Below, piece by piece: positions 28,957 through 39,891 of a stretch of DNA of 64,000 nt. The DNA is from Bacillus chungangensis. GTDB lineage: Bacteria; Bacillota; Bacilli; Bacillales; Bacillaceae_C. The notes below the pieces were generated by a model. The model did not search any database and was not told the origin of the DNA. It was given only the letters and a program-made list of their open reading frames with translations. Numbering within the stretch: the first letter of the stretch is position 1; the number at the start of each line of letters is the position of its first letter. Location: assembly GCF_030812995.1 (NCBI RefSeq), contig NZ_JAUSTT010000023.1, positions 27,630 through 91,629 on the forward strand. The letters are read 5' to 3'. Made by a program: the position numbers and the translations under genes.

Positions 28957-29316
28957 ATGAATAAGAAAATACTGATTGTGGATGATCAATTCGGCATTCG
29001 CATTTTGCTGAATGAAGTCCTGCAAAAAGAGGGCTACAACATTTTCCAAGCGGCAAACGGAATACAGGCGCAAGAAATTGCAAAGAAACATTCTCCAGAT
29101 CTCGTCTTATTAGATATGAAAATTCCAGGAATGGATGGTATTGAAATTTTAAAACGCATAAAGAAAATTGAACCAGATATACGAGTCATTATTATGACTG
29201 CATATGGTGAGCTTGATATGATACAAGAAGCGAAGGAATTAGGAGCACTTGCCCATTTTGCCAAACCTTTTGACATCAGTGATATCCGCCAGGCTGTTAA
29301 ACAATATATTTCCTAA
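28957..29316 (+). CDS. spo0F: Sporulation phosphorelay response regulator Spo0F
   Basis: A single-domain receiver of 119 residues that carries phosphate from sporulation kinases to Spo0B. Acidic pocket D9-D10, phospho-acceptor D53 in [14 protein letters not shown]81 and K103 in HFAKPFD are all present. No output domain follows, as for B. subtilis Spo0F. ATG 28957 lies 5 nt after AGAGGTGG; the GTG at 28948 overlaps that site. Confidence 0.96.
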   Translation: MNKKILIVDDQFGIRILLNEVLQKEGYNIFQAANGIQAQEIAKKHSPDLVLLDMKIPGMDGIEILKRIKKIEPDIRVIIMTAYGELDMIQEAKELGALAHFAKPFDISDIRQAVKQYIS

Positions 29317-30257
29317 AGTTTATAGGATTGTTAGCAGTGGATTACTTCATCATTAATTCATCAACCTGCCGATATATTCAAAAAACAGCTTCTATGAAAA
29401 GGATTTAATCAGATAGTAAGCGTTTATCTGATTTTCCTATATTCAGTTTGTTCACTTATTGACTAGTCGGATGGGGAGTATTTCTCCCCACAGTATTGTA
29501 TTGACTCAAAAACGTACTGATAGGATTTTTTGATGAACCATTTAGTAACCGCCTCTACATCATATGTTATTATTTAGAAACAATTGGCAGATTCTAATCC
29601 TACAGAATCCAACCTCTTATTTATATTCATCATTCATTTTTTTCGTAATTGCACCTCTGCCTTTGATCAAAATGCCAGTAAACCGGACTTCGTCTAAAGC
29701 CTATTCATTACATCTCACATTTCAATGACAATAAGCCTTCTACTTTATGATTCAAAGTAATAAAAGCAGCTTTGATGGGGATAATTTTTGGGACTATCAG
29801 AGCTTCTTGTAACAGGATCGCAAGAGAAAAAAGTGATTTTTTTGAGAACAACTTTGTTTGTACCTTGGAATCCTCTTAATGGAAGATGAGGGGAAAACTC
29901 CATGAATAGCAGTTTCATTTAATCGTTAAAAAAGCAAACAATACTCCGTTAAGCGCAATAATTAAAAAATATTTTTCAAAAAATATGTATGTTTGATGGT
30001 AATCATACGGTTGTTTTGGTATTATACAAATGATAAAACGAAATTGTGCTTTCATGCACAACCTTTCAATTAGCATTATTTTTCCATGTTTTTTTGCCTA
30101 ATGACAATGTCCTGATATTAGATAATAAGGATGTCGCCGTTTAGCAAAAAGTAAAGCAGTTTGATGAAAAGATAGAAAAAAAGATTCAATTCCATTTTAG
30201 ATGGAATGCACCACAATTTGAAATGACATCTAGATAGAATCAAAGGAGGAAAAAAAC
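29317..30257. other. Long intergenic region spo0F/fba
   Basis: Contains a 9-bp hairpin AATCAGATA/TATCTGATT (29407-29433), a weak spo0F terminator. From about 29702 to 29924 there is a decayed copy of the TTTAT repeat (CATTACATCTCAC ... AACAGGATCGCAAGAG ... GCAGTTTCATTTAA). The rest shows nothing recognisable. Confidence 0.45.
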
Positions 30258-31121
30258 ATGCCATTAGTTTCAATGACAGAAATGCTGCAAAAAGCGAAAA
30301 ATGAAGGATATGCTGTTGGTCAGTTTAATTTAAATAACCTAGAATTTACGCAAGCAATTTTGCAAGCGGCAGAGGAAGAAAAATCACCAGTAATTCTTGG
30401 TGTATCTGAAGGAGCTGCACGTTATATGGGCGGCTTTAAATTTACTGTCAAGATGGTGGAAGCATTAATAGAAGAATACAATGTGACAGTTCCAGTAGCG
30501 ATTCATCTTGATCATGGTTCAAGCTTTGTTAAATGTGCAGAAGCTATCCATGCTGGCTTTACGTCTGTAATGATTGATGGCTCCCATCTTCCACTGGAAG
30601 AGAATATAGCTTTAACAAAAAAAGTTGTAGAACTTGCTCATATTCATGGCGTTTCTGTTGAAGCAGAACTTGGCCGAATTGGTGGTCAAGAAGATGATTT
30701 GGTCGTTGAAGATGCGGAAGCAGCTTATGCAATACCAGCTGAATGTGATCAATTGGTACGCGAAACTGGTGTTGACTGCTTTGCACCAGCATTAGGTTCT
30801 GTTCATGGCCCTTATAAAGGAGAGCCGAACCTAGGATTTGATCGAATGGAAGAAGTTATGAAATTAACTGGTGTTCCCCTTGTTTTACATGGTGGAACAG
30901 GAATTCCAACAAAGGATATTCAAAGAGCTATTTCTTTAGGAACTGCTAAAATAAATGTGAATACAGAGAATCAAATAGCTTCCGCTAAAAGAGTTCGTGA
31001 AGTCTTAGCGGAAAGTCCTGACGTATATGATCCACGTAAATATTTAGGACCAGCTCGGGAAGCGATCAAGGAAACAGTAATAGGTAAAATGCGTGAATTT
31101 GGCTCTTCTCAAAAGGCCTAA
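30258..31121 (+). CDS. fbaA: Class II fructose-1,6-bisphosphate aldolase
   Basis: This zinc-dependent aldolase of 287 residues interconverts fructose-1,6-bisphosphate with DHAP and G3P. Metal and catalytic residues sit in [33 protein letters not shown] and LHGGTGIP, and the phosphate site in INVNTENQ. The ATG at 30258 follows AAAGGAGG. Followed by a terminator, then fsa, the same order as B. subtilis fbaA-ywjH. Confidence 0.96.
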   Translation: MPLVSMTEMLQKAKNEGYAVGQFNLNNLEFTQAILQAAEEEKSPVILGVSEGAARYMGGFKFTVKMVEALIEEYNVTVPVAIHLDHGSSFVKCAEAIHAGFTSVMIDGSHLPLEENIALTKKVVELAHIHGVSVEAELGRIGGQEDDLVVEDAEAAYAIPAECDQLVRETGVDCFAPALGSVHGPYKGEPNLGFDRMEEVMKLTGVPLVLHGGTGIPTKDIQRAISLGTAKINVNTENQIASAKRVREVLAESPDVYDPRKYLGPAREAIKETVIGKMREFGSSQKA

Positions 31122-31175
31122 TCTTGTCGCTCTAAGCTTTGACTCTTATCTTCTTTAGAGGAGAACGAAATGTTT

Positions 31176-31217
31176 CAAAACCGCCTGTCCAAATGAAGGC
31201 GGTTTTGGTTCATTTTT
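31176..31217 (+). terminator. fbaA terminator
   Basis: CAAAACCGCC (31176-31185) pairs with GGCGGTTTTG (31198-31207); a T-rich tail follows a few bases later. Confidence 0.85.
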
Positions 31218-31284
31218 CAAGTGAACGCTTAAATATACTTTTTACTTTTTTTAAAAATAACATTTTAGAGGAGACAGAAAAAAC

Positions 31285-31929
31285 ATGAAATTTTTTATTG
31301 ATACAGCTAATCTTGAGGAAATAAAAAATGCAGCTGAACTAGGTATACTATCTGGTGTAACAACAAACCCTTCTCTTGTGGCAAAAGAAAAAAACATTAC
31401 CTTCCATGATCGCTTAAAAGAAATTACAAGCATTATACCAGGATCTGTAAGTGCAGAAGTAATTGCTACTGATGTAGAAGGAATGGTGAAAGAAGGCCGC
31501 GAGCTTGCAAAGATTGCTCCCAACATTACTATTAAGGTTCCGATGACGCCAGATGGATTGAAAGCAGTTCACCTTTTTTCTAAAGAGGGAATTAAAACGA
31601 ATGTGACGCTTGTATTCAGTGCTAATCAAGCATTGCTGGCAGCACGTGCTGGCGCGACTTACGTTTCCCCATTTTTAGGAAGATTAGACGATATTGGGCA
31701 TAATGGAATGGAGTTAATAGCTAAGATCACAGATATCTTCACTATTCATGACATCGATACCGAGATTATTGCGGCATCAATCCGTCATCCTCAGCATGTA
31801 ACAGAGGCAGCATTAAATGGAGCGCATATTGCAACGATTCCTTATAAGGTAATCATGCAGTTATTCCATCATCCACTAACAGATAAAGGAATCGAAGCAT
31901 TTTTAAACGATTGGCAAAATCGGAAATAA
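31285..31929 (+). CDS. tal: Fructose-6-phosphate aldolase/transaldolase family (MipB/TalC)
   Basis: This short transaldolase-family enzyme of 214 residues has Schiff-base lysine K84 in [12 protein letters not shown] and the N-terminal [10 protein letters not shown] signature. The [13 protein letters not shown] motif carries the residue region that separates aldolase from transaldolase activity. B. subtilis YwjH, at the same place, acts as a transaldolase in the pentose phosphate pathway. The ATG at 31285 follows GAGGAG. Confidence 0.93.
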   Translation: MKFFIDTANLEEIKNAAELGILSGVTTNPSLVAKEKNITFHDRLKEITSIIPGSVSAEVIATDVEGMVKEGRELAKIAPNITIKVPMTPDGLKAVHLFSKEGIKTNVTLVFSANQALLAARAGATYVSPFLGRLDDIGHNGMELIAKITDIFTIHDIDTEIIAASIRHPQHVTEAALNGAHIATIPYKVIMQLFHHPLTDKGIEAFLNDWQNRK

Positions 31930-32607
31930 TCCTAATATGCGTACAAAGGATACATGAATACTCCCCTTTTTTAACAGAATAGGAAGAAGCATTTGAAGCA
32001 TAGGGTGCAGCTGATCTGATATGCTTTATATAGCGTGTTTTCAGATAATATGGAAAATGATAGAAGACATGCTATAAGTAAGTGGAATAGTATGATGATT
32101 TTTTCATCTAAAGGGTTGAGCCCCGCCTCAAAAGCTTAGATCTTCGCTGCCAAGCGGGGACAATCCGCATCTGCTTCCTCTTTTTTAAGTACAGCCTAAC
32201 GTGTTCACTTGTACAATTTTGCAATTGAGATTTCGCAGCGTTTAATAAATGCTCCTATTCTTTAGAGGGATAAATACTTAGCAATCATCAAACTAGCGGT
32301 ATGGAGTGTTATGATATCGGCTTCTTGTAGGAAAAGGATTATTCTCTATTTTCGTTCGCTTGATGTCCATGGATGAATGCCCTTCCGCTGATGAAGGTTT
32401 TTTCTAATGTAAGAGTAAACAATAGGGCGACACGTTCTTTTGCTACCTCTTTTTAGCTTAACGAAATGAAAATATACGCAAAGATCGATATTGCCAATCA
32501 GGTAGTACATGTTCATTAAAAAATTGTATATACTATAATTATGGAAAATACTACTAACAACATGATACTGGAAAGAAAAGATGGATCAGTAAGGAAGGGA
32601 GTCTAAC
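31930..32607. other. Intergenic region tal/murA2
   Basis: A GC-richer hairpin CCCCGC (32121-32126) with GCGGGG (32154-32159) stands out, with a roughly 27-nt loop and no T-run. A TATAAT at 32534-32539 lies 69 nt before murA2 with no convincing -35. No gene seen. Confidence 0.4.
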
Positions 32608-33894
32608 ATGGAAAAGCTTAAAATCGCAGGCGGACGGCCACTAAAAGGTACTATTAAAGTAAGCGGAGCTAAGAATAGTGCAGTCGCATTAATTCCAGCT
32701 ACGATTTTAGCGGAGTCTCCTGTGACAATTGAAGGTCTTCCTGAGATATCTGATGTTGAAACATTAAAAGCGCTATTAGAAGAGATCGGTGGGACAGTTC
32801 ATTTTGAAAATGGAGAAATGATGGTTGATCCAAGCAGCATGGTTTCCATGCCGCTCCCAAATGGACGAGTAAAAAAATTACGTGCTTCTTACTATTTAAT
32901 GGGAGCAATGCTTGGCCGATTTAAAAAAGCGGTAATAGGACTGCCAGGAGGCTGTAATTTAGGACCAAGACCAATTGATCAGCATATAAAGGGTTTCGAG
33001 GCGCTCGGTGCAAAAGTGACAAATGAGCGTGGAGCCATTTATCTTCGTGCTGACGAACTTATTGGAGCCCGCATTTATTTAGATGTGGTGAGTGTCGGCG
33101 CAACAATTAACATTATGCTTGCAGCTGTACGAGCAAAAGGCAAAACAATTATAGAAAATGCAGCGAAAGAACCAGAGATCATTGATGTTGCAACACTTCT
33201 GACGAATATGGGAGCAAAGATTAAAGGTGCTGGAACGGACGTTATCCGAATTGAAGGTGTAGAACATTTAAGTGGCTGCCGCCATACAATTATTCCTGAT
33301 CGTATTGAAGCAGGAACATTCATGATTTTAGGCGCAGCTGTCGGAGAGGGCGTCCTCATTGACAACGTCATTCCCCTTCATTTAGAATCATTGATTGCAA
33401 AGCTTCGCGAAATGGGAGTGCCAATAGAAATAGGAGACGAGCACATTTTTATTGGTTCTTCGAAAAACTTAAAGGCAGTTGACATTAAAACGCTTGTCTA
33501 CCCAGGATTTCCAACTGATTTACAGCAGCCATTCACCATTTTGCTGACTAAAGCAAATGGTTCATCCGTTGTAACTGATACGATTTATTCTGCCCGTTTT
33601 AAGCATATCGATGAGCTTAGAAGAATGAATGCGAATATTAAAGTGGAAGGACGTTCTGCCATTATTGAAGGCCCTTCTACATTGCAGGGGGCAAAAGTAA
33701 AGGCAACCGACCTGCGAGCAGGTTCTGCATTATTTATTGCTGGCCTAATGGCAGAAGGAATTACGGAAATTACAGGTTTGGACCATATTGATAGAGGTTA
33801 TAGCAAGCTTGTCGAAAAACTAACAGGACTAGGCGCTAATGTTTGGAGAGAAAATTTATCGGATCATGAGATTCAACAACTGAAAAGTTCATAG
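32608..33894 (+). CDS. murAB: UDP-N-acetylglucosamine 1-carboxyvinyltransferase, second paralogue (MurAB/MurZ)
   Basis: Transfers enolpyruvate from PEP to UDP-GlcNAc, the first committed step of peptidoglycan synthesis and the fosfomycin target. 428 residues, with the catalytic cysteine in [16 protein letters not shown] near residue 117 and the substrate motif KISGAKNS-like [12 protein letters not shown] at the N terminus. The position tal-murA-glpX-rho is that of B. subtilis murAB. The other paralogue is at 62567. Confidence 0.93.
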   Translation: MEKLKIAGGRPLKGTIKVSGAKNSAVALIPATILAESPVTIEGLPEISDVETLKALLEEIGGTVHFENGEMMVDPSSMVSMPLPNGRVKKLRASYYLMGAMLGRFKKAVIGLPGGCNLGPRPIDQHIKGFEALGAKVTNERGAIYLRADELIGARIYLDVVSVGATINIMLAAVRAKGKTIIENAAKEPEIIDVATLLTNMGAKIKGAGTDVIRIEGVEHLSGCRHTIIPDRIEAGTFMILGAAVGEGVLIDNVIPLHLESLIAKLREMGVPIEIGDEHIFIGSSKNLKAVDIKTLVYPGFPTDLQQPFTILLTKANGSSVVTDTIYSARFKHIDELRRMNANIKVEGRSAIIEGPSTLQGAKVKATDLRAGSALFIAGLMAEGITEITGLDHIDRGYSKLVEKLTGLGANVWRENLSDHEIQQLKSS

Positions 33895-34025
33895 TTATCC
33901 GCTTATCAATAAATAGGAGTATTATTCACCATTTCATACGAAATGTGTTACAATATTATGCATAAATATGCTATGAACCAAGCACACTTTTCCGATAAAG
34001 GACATATTTAGGGGGAAAACAACAA

Positions 34026-34991
34026 ATGGAAAGAAGTTTGTCAATGGAGCTTGTTCGTGTAACAGAAGCTGCAGCACTCTCATCTGCACGCTGGATGGGC
34101 CGCGGAAAAAAAGAAGAAGCAGATGATGCTGCCACTACTGCTATGCGAAACGTTTTTGACACAATCCCAATGAAAGGAACAGTCGTCATTGGAGAAGGAG
34201 AACTCGATGAAGCGCCTATGCTTTACATTGGCGAGAAACTGGGGACTGGATATGGTCCCGGAGTCGATGTAGCTGTAGATCCACTTGAAGGTACTAATAT
34301 CGTTGCATCTGGAAGCTGGAACGCATTATCTGTAGTAGCAGTAGCTGATCATGGAAATTTACTTCATGCACCTGATATGTACATGGAAAAAATCGCTGTC
34401 GGCCCTGAAGTAATAGGAAAAATAGATATAAATGCTCCTGTTATAGATAACTTAAGGGCAGTAGCTGCTGCCAAAAACAAAGATATTGAAGATGTTGTTG
34501 CCACTGTTTTAGATCGTCCCCGTCACGATCATATTATTGCTCAGCTCCGCGAAGCTGGGGCGCGCATTAAGTTAATTGGCGATGGCGATGTAGCGGCGGC
34601 AATTAATACTGCTTTTGATAATACTGGCGTCGATATTTTGTTTGGTATTGGCGGTGCTCCAGAGGGAGTACTTTCAGCTGTAGCATTAAAGTGTCTTGGC
34701 GGAGAAATTCAAGGCAAGTTAAAGCCTCAAAATAATGAGGAAATAGAAAGATGTAAAAAAATGGGCATTGATGTGAATAAAGTATTGCGTATGGAAGATC
34801 TTGTTCGTGGAGACGATGCCATATTTGCAGCAACTGGTGTTACAGACGGCGAGCTATTGCGCGGCGTTCAATTTAAAGGAAGCTACGGCTCCACTCAGTC
34901 TGTCGTGATGAGGGCAAAATCTGGGACTGTACGTTTTGTAGACGGAAGGCATAGTTTAAAGAAAAAGCCAAACCTTGTAATGGAGCCATAG
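34026..34991 (+). CDS. glpX: Class II fructose-1,6-bisphosphatase
   Basis: GlpX-type gluconeogenic phosphatase, 321 residues. Metal and phosphate motifs include [15 protein letters not shown] and VDPLEGTN, and DGDVAAAI and [10 protein letters not shown] follow. The ATG at 34026 lies after TTAGGGGGAAAACAAC. It is between murA2 and rho, as in B. subtilis ywjI. Confidence 0.94.
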   Translation: MERSLSMELVRVTEAAALSSARWMGRGKKEEADDAATTAMRNVFDTIPMKGTVVIGEGELDEAPMLYIGEKLGTGYGPGVDVAVDPLEGTNIVASGSWNALSVVAVADHGNLLHAPDMYMEKIAVGPEVIGKIDINAPVIDNLRAVAAAKNKDIEDVVATVLDRPRHDHIIAQLREAGARIKLIGDGDVAAAINTAFDNTGVDILFGIGGAPEGVLSAVALKCLGGEIQGKLKPQNNEEIERCKKMGIDVNKVLRMEDLVRGDDAIFAATGVTDGELLRGVQFKGSYGSTQSVVMRAKSGTVRFVDGRHSLKKKPNLVMEP

Positions 34992-35014
34992 AATATTTTC
35001 TGTCAATGAAGTGT

Positions 35015-35056
35015 CTCCCACATGAAAATGATTGGTTCATCATTTTCATGTGGGAG
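35015..35056. repeat. Perfect 18-bp inverted repeat after glpX
   Basis: CTCCCACATGAAAATGAT (35015-35032) pairs with its exact complement at 35039-35056 around TGGTTC. There is no T-run, so ordinary intrinsic termination is doubtful. It may protect the 3' end of the mRNA or be the end of a decayed element. Confidence 0.7.
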
Positions 35057-35159
35057 CTCCTCAAGAAAAGATAGTTTCACGTATATCATCTATTTCTTAA
35101 GAATACGGTTTCGGAAAAGGGATACAAAGCCCCTGTCGATAAAAATTTTCACTTTTTAA

Positions 35160-35389
35160 CTGGGCTTCCGAAAAGAATTCTCCCACTTCTAAATGGGGAA
35201 GGGCTTAGCCCAATGAAAGTGGGAGATGAATTTTCGGTTAGCCTTAAGCCAAAATATTGTATTTTCTCTAGGGGCAGGGACTGCCCTTATAGCTTGGTAA
35301 ATATAGATAGCTAACAAAAGTATCTAGTTCCCAAGAAGCTCCCACTTCAATCAGACCGCAAAGTCGATAAGTGGTGAGTAGTTCACTAA
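35160..35389 (+). other. Structured region, candidate IS200/IS605 right end / omega-RNA-like remnant
   Basis: A long interrupted hairpin (arms 35168-35188 and 35217-35236, cores TTCTCCCACTT/AAGTGGGAGATGAA) encloses GGGCTTAGCCC. It is followed by the GGGCAGGGACTGCCC hairpin near 35270. A final hairpin CTCCCACTT (35342-35350) with AAGTGGTGAG (35372-35381) leads to TAGTTCAC. This end resembles right ends of IS605-type elements, where TnpB guide RNAs terminate. No tnpA or tnpB remains. It could instead be a leader structure of rho. Confidence 0.35.
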
Positions 35390-35956
35390 CTAATTTACCT
35401 CCCCAATTTTTATCAAACGATCTTTTGCGGGCCAGCCCCGATGATATGGCAGGACTTTAGCCATTTGAATCGATATGAAACATAGGTTAAATAAGTTCTT
35501 TATTTGTAAGAATATATGTGGTTAAATATAAAAATAATGTGAAGAAAAGAATAAAAAACGTATTGTCTTATGAAACGCTGTGAGAGGACACAGAAAGTCA
35601 ATCAGTCTTGATTCTCAAGTAAACATCTTACTAAGAATCATTTCTTACCTTCCATGATCATCCCTTATACCTTCTTGCTTCTTTTAGAGGTTGTTCAACA
35701 AGCCGCTGAAAATCAATGTTTGATGCCTGAAAAATAATGATTAAGTGCAATTATGTACACAATTCTCCCGTTTTTCATGAATGGCCAATGTATTTAATTC
35801 AGCTAATTTTCGAACACATTCCTTTAGGCAAACAAGCTCAAAAAATGATCCTGACCGATAAAAAAGCAAATAATGGGTAGAATGGTATCATCCTCTTTAA
35901 AAAAATACAGTCATCATAAAAATCGAATATCGAAAAAACTAAAGTGTGGTGTAGAA
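35390..35956. other. Region upstream of rho
   Basis: AT-rich and without a supported gene. B. subtilis rho has an autoregulated leader here; a specific element could not be recognised by eye. Confidence 0.4.
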
Positions 35957-37234
35957 ATGGCAGATTTAACAATTTCAAGTCTTGAAAATATGAAACTAAA
36001 AGAGCTTTATGAGTTGGCGAAAGCTTATAAAATCTCTTATTACAGCAAACTGACAAAAAAAGAGCTCATTTTTGCGATTTTAAAGGCTAGAGCAGAGCAA
36101 GAAGGCTACTTTTTTATGCAAGGGGTCTTGGAAATTATCCAATCGGAAGGCTTTGGATTCCTAAGACCGATTAACTATACGGCAAGTTCAGAAGATATTT
36201 ATATATCGGCATCACAAATCAGGCGTTTTGATTTGCGAAACGGAGATAAAGTCTCAGGTAAAGTGAGGCCTCCAAAGGAAAACGAACGTTATTTTGGGCT
36301 TCTCCATGTAGAAGCAGTGAATGGCGATGATCCTGAATCTGCTAAAGAACGGGTTCACTTCCCTGGCTTAACCCCTTTATATCCAGATCGACAAATTGGT
36401 CTGGAAACTGCTCCAAAAAACTTATCAACAAGAATAATGGATTTAATTACTCCAGTTGGCTTTGGTCAGCGTGGATTAATAGTTGCCCCGCCGAAAGCAG
36501 GAAAAACGATACTATTAAAGGAAATAGCAAATGCCATTACAACGAATCATCCAGAAGCCGAACTCATTGTACTGCTTATTGATGAACGTCCAGAAGAAGT
36601 GACAGATATTGAACGATCTGTTAATGCTGAAGTTGTCAGCTCCACTTTCGATGAGGTTCCAGAAAATCATATTAAAGTAGCAGAGCTGGTACTGGAACGA
36701 GCAATGCGTTTAGTCGAGCATAAAAGAGATGTCGTTATTTTAATGGACAGCATTACTCGATTGGCGCGTGCTTATAACCTCGTGATACCTCCAAGCGGTC
36801 GAACGTTATCTGGAGGTATAGATCCAGCAGCTTTCCATAGGCCGAAACGTTTTTTTGGAGCAGCGCGTAATATTGAAGAAGGCGGAAGTTTAACGATTTT
36901 AGCAACAGCATTGATTGATACTGGCTCGCGAATGGACGATGTCATCTATGAAGAATTTAAAGGCACAGGTAATTTGGAGCTTCACTTAGACCGATCTCTT
37001 GCTGAACGGAGGATCTTCCCAGCAATTGATATTCGCCGCTCTGGAACAAGGAAGGAAGAGCTGTTGATTCCAAAAGAAAAATTAGATCAATTATGGAAAA
37101 TCAGAAAGACGATGTCTGACACTCCAGATTTCGCAGAGCGATTTTTACGGAAATTACGGCAAACGAAAAATAACGATGAATTTTTTGACATGCTTACTTC
37201 CGAACTTAAACAAAACAATGTGGCAAGGCGTTAA
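35957..37234 (+). CDS. rho: Transcription termination factor Rho
   Basis: Hexameric RNA-dependent ATPase that releases transcripts. An N-terminal Rho_N domain ([18 protein letters not shown]) precedes the cold-shock-like RNA-binding domain ([20 protein letters not shown]). The RecA-type core has Walker A APPKAGKT and Walker [17 protein letters not shown], and the Q/R loops lie around [24 protein letters not shown] 35957 gives 425 residues with the family N terminus; the longer frame from 35873 adds 28 unrelated residues. The ribosome site (GTGGTG) is weak, which may help autoregulation. Confidence 0.95.
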   Translation: MADLTISSLENMKLKELYELAKAYKISYYSKLTKKELIFAILKARAEQEGYFFMQGVLEIIQSEGFGFLRPINYTASSEDIYISASQIRRFDLRNGDKVSGKVRPPKENERYFGLLHVEAVNGDDPESAKERVHFPGLTPLYPDRQIGLETAPKNLSTRIMDLITPVGFGQRGLIVAPPKAGKTILLKEIANAITTNHPEAELIVLLIDERPEEVTDIERSVNAEVVSSTFDEVPENHIKVAELVLERAMRLVEHKRDVVILMDSITRLARAYNLVIPPSGRTLSGGIDPAAFHRPKRFFGAARNIEEGGSLTILATALIDTGSRMDDVIYEEFKGTGNLELHLDRSLAERRIFPAIDIRRSGTRKEELLIPKEKLDQLWKIRKTMSDTPDFAERFLRKLRQTKNNDEFFDMLTSELKQNNVARR

Positions 37235-37370
37235 AAAGGACGCACAAAACATTCGTATCGTATAAAAATAGAAGGAAGAATCCGCACCCATTATTAAAAT
37301 GCATCGTTTCTATTTCAGCACTCAAGATTAGGGCAAGCTTAATAGAGTTCACTCATTAAAAAATGAATTG

Positions 37371-37399
37371 TTGCATTTCGAAAATGAGCTTGTTATAAT
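37371..37399 (+). promoter_or_regulatory. Promoter of rpmE
   Basis: TTGCAT (37371-37376), a 17-nt spacer and a perfect TATAAT (37394-37399). Confidence 0.75.
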
Positions 37400-37502
37400 T
37401 ATTCCAGTGTGTTTTTGAACATAGCTATGATGGCTCCTTTGCTATCGTATCGAAATAAATACTCTGTTTCAGATGACTCAGGGCTTTAAGGAGATGAAAA
37501 AA

Positions 37503-37703
37503 ATGAAAGCTGGCATTCATCCAGAATACAAAAAAGTAATGGTAAAATGCGCTTGTGGCAACGAATTTGAAAGTGGTTCTGTTAATAAAGAGGTACGTGT
37601 AGAAATTTGTTCAGCATGTCACCCATTCTATACAGGACGTCAAAAATTTACTGCTGCAGATGGCCGTGTTGATAGATTCAACAAAAAATATGGTCTTAAA
37701 TAA
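37503..37703 (+). CDS. rpmE: Ribosomal protein L31 (zinc-containing type)
   Basis: 66 residues, with the CACG and CSACH cysteine pairs that bind zinc, so the zinc-replete isoform rather than YtiA type. ATG 37503 lies 9 nt after TAAGGAGATG and matches MKAGIHP of B. subtilis; an ATG at 37473 adds ten spurious residues. Confidence 0.97.
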   Translation: MKAGIHPEYKKVMVKCACGNEFESGSVNKEVRVEICSACHPFYTGRQKFTAADGRVDRFNKKYGLK

Positions 37704-37710
37704 GAAAAAA

Positions 37711-37739
37711 ACGGGCAAGAGTGCTTGCCTGTTTTTTTG
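37711..37739 (+). terminator. rpmE terminator
   Basis: The ACGGGCAAG/CTTGCCTGT stem (37711-37719 with 37724-37732) ends in a run of T. Confidence 0.93.
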
Positions 37740-37812
37740 TTTTGGAAATACTATAAAAATGTTAGACTTTGGTCGTTGGTTTTAAGGAACCAGTGAGGAG
37801 GTTTATAGATGC

Positions 37813-38430
37813 ATGTATGAGATGAAACACTCAGGATGGATAGAGGTTATTTGTGGCAGCATGTTTTCGGGAAAGTCAGAGGAATTGATTCGCCGTGTCA
37901 GGCGAACACAATTTGCAAAACAGAATGCAATAGTCTTTAAACCAAAGCTGGATAATCGCTATAGTGAACAAGCAGTTGTTTCTCATAATGGGACAAGCTT
38001 TTTAGCAAAGCCAGTAGCGTCGGCTAGTGATATAAGAGAGCATGTTCATAGTGAGATAGATGTCATTGCCATAGATGAAGCGCAGTTTTTTGATGATGGC
38101 ATAGTGGAGGTTGCCCAAACATTTGCAAACGAGGGTTATCGAGTAATGATAGCCGGTCTCGACCAGAATTTTCGCGGTGAGCCATTCGGGCCGATGCCTG
38201 CATTGATGGCCATTGCAGAACAAGTGACAAAATTACAAGCCGTTTGTACAATTTGCGGCTCTCCAGCAAGTAGAACACAACGCTTGATCAATGGTGAACC
38301 AGCTTGCTATGATGATCCTCTTATCCTAGTTGGTGCTTCCGAAGCTTATGAGGCTCGCTGTCGCCACCACCATGTTGTCCCAAAAGGCATTTCTCAGCAG
38401 CTGAAAAAAGAACAGGAACTCACGGAATAA
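37813..38430 (+). CDS. tdk: Thymidine kinase
   Basis: Phosphorylates thymidine in the salvage pathway. Type II thymidine kinase of 205 residues with P-loop [10 protein letters not shown] (residues 15-24), Walker B-like [12 protein letters not shown], and a zinc ribbon with CTICG and CRHHH. The ATG at 37813 follows GAGGAGG, and the start MYEMKHSGW parallels B. subtilis Tdk. Confidence 0.95.
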   Translation: MYEMKHSGWIEVICGSMFSGKSEELIRRVRRTQFAKQNAIVFKPKLDNRYSEQAVVSHNGTSFLAKPVASASDIREHVHSEIDVIAIDEAQFFDDGIVEVAQTFANEGYRVMIAGLDQNFRGEPFGPMPALMAIAEQVTKLQAVCTICGSPASRTQRLINGEPACYDDPLILVGASEAYEARCRHHHVVPKGISQQLKKEQELTE

Positions 38431-38562
38431 GCAGTGAGTATTTGTCCATAAATTTATAAACAATGTTTAACCAGGCATCAAGCCTACAAGGATATAGTGA
38501 TAAATGAAAAATCGTATACCCTTCTTGCTGTGGGATAACCTAAAGCAAGGAGGTGTTTTTGT

Positions 38563-38778
38563 ATGAAGAAATATTTGCTACTCTTCATGACAGGTCTGTT
38601 AATGATGACAAGTGCATGCCACTTCAACAATACTGAAACACCAGACAAATATGGTACTGATGTACGTTCAAATTTTCCTAGTGTTGCAGACAATGTTCCA
38701 TTAACTAATACACAATTGATAGGTACTGAAGTAGATAAAGTGAAAGAAGAGCGCCTTTACGTTGACGCTTGTGTATAA
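38563..38778 (+). CDS. Small putative lipoprotein
   Basis: 71 residues after a strong AAGGAGGTG. Signal peptide MKKYLLLFMTGLLMMTSAC has a lipobox-like end, with the acylated cysteine at residue 19, and the rest is short and hydrophilic. No family recognised. Its last codons overlap the prfA promoter. It probably sits on the outer face of the membrane. Confidence 0.7.
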   Translation: MKKYLLLFMTGLLMMTSACHFNNTETPDKYGTDVRSNFPSVADNVPLTNTQLIGTEVDKVKEERLYVDACV

Positions 38779-38784
38779 TATAAT
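38756..38784 (+). promoter_or_regulatory. Promoter for prfA-prmC inside the lipoprotein gene
   Basis: TTTACG (38756-38761), a 17-nt spacer and a perfect TATAAT (38779-38784), overlapping the last codons and stop of the small lipoprotein. Confidence 0.6.
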
Positions 38785-38820
38785 AATACTGTTATGCTGA
38801 AAAATTCGAGGTGAAGTATC

Positions 38821-39891
38821 ATGTTTGATCGATTAGATGCTGTTGAAGCGCGATTTGAAAAGCTAAACGAGCTTCTGAGTGATCCAGAAATTGTGAGTGA
38901 TCCACAAAAACTGAAAGAATATTCTAAAGAACAGTCTAGTATTGCAGAGACAGTAGAAACATATCGTGAATATAAAGAAATGAATTCAGAGTATAAAGAT
39001 GCTAAAATGATGCTCGAAGATAAACTAGATCCTGATATGCGGGATATGGTGAAGGAAGAAATGGATTCATTAGCAGAACATTTAAAAGACTTAGAAGCAA
39101 AAATGAAAATACTTTTACTGCCAAAAGACCCGAACGATGATAAAAATGTTATTATGGAAATTCGCGGTGCTGCTGGGGGCGATGAGGCGGCGTTATTTGC
39201 AGGAGACTTGTATCGCATGTATAGCCGTTTTGCCGAAAATCAAGGCTGGAAAACAGAAGTAATTGATGCGAACTCAACCGGACTTGGCGGTTATAAGGAA
39301 ATCATTTTTATGGTAAATGGAAAAGGAGCTTTTTCTAAATTAAAATTCGAAAATGGTGCTCACCGTGTGCAACGTGTTCCCGAAACAGAATCTGGCGGCC
39401 GCATTCATACTTCAACAGCGACAGTAGCTGTTTTGCCCGAAGCAGAAGAGGTGGAAGTCGATGTTCATGAAAAGGATATTCGGGTTGATACTTTTGCTTC
39501 AAGCGGACCTGGCGGCCAGAGTGTAAACACAACGATGTCTGCTGTTCGTTTAACACATATCCCTACAGGAATTGTCGTTTCTTGCCAAGATGAAAAATCG
39601 CAAATCAAAAATAAAGAAAAAGCAATGAAAGTATTGCGTGCTCGTATTTATGATAAGTTTCAACAAGAAGCACAGGCAGAATATGATGCAAATCGAAAAT
39701 CAGCTGTTGGTACCGGAGATCGTTCGGAACGTATTCGTACGTATAATTTTCCTCAAAATCGAGTGACAGACCATCGGATTGGTTTAACCATCCAGAAGCT
39801 GGATCAAATTTTAGAAGGCAAGTTAGAAGAATTTATTGATGCACTCATTGTAGAAGATCAATCTAGTAAACTTGAGCGTGTGCAAGAATGA
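38821..39891 (+). CDS. prfA: Peptide chain release factor 1
   Basis: Recognises UAA and UAG and triggers peptide release. 356 residues with the PET tripeptide of the anticodon-recognition site ([14 protein letters not shown]) and the universal GGQ motif in [11 protein letters not shown]. The ATG lies 9 nt after GAGGTGA. The stop overlaps prmC by 4 nt, pairing the factor with the methylase that modifies its GGQ glutamine. Confidence 0.97.
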   Translation: MFDRLDAVEARFEKLNELLSDPEIVSDPQKLKEYSKEQSSIAETVETYREYKEMNSEYKDAKMMLEDKLDPDMRDMVKEEMDSLAEHLKDLEAKMKILLLPKDPNDDKNVIMEIRGAAGGDEAALFAGDLYRMYSRFAENQGWKTEVIDANSTGLGGYKEIIFMVNGKGAFSKLKFENGAHRVQRVPETESGGRIHTSTATVAVLPEAEEVEVDVHEKDIRVDTFASSGPGGQSVNTTMSAVRLTHIPTGIVVSCQDEKSQIKNKEKAMKVLRARIYDKFQQEAQAEYDANRKSAVGTGDRSERIRTYNFPQNRVTDHRIGLTIQKLDQILEGKLEEFIDALIVEDQSSKLERVQE

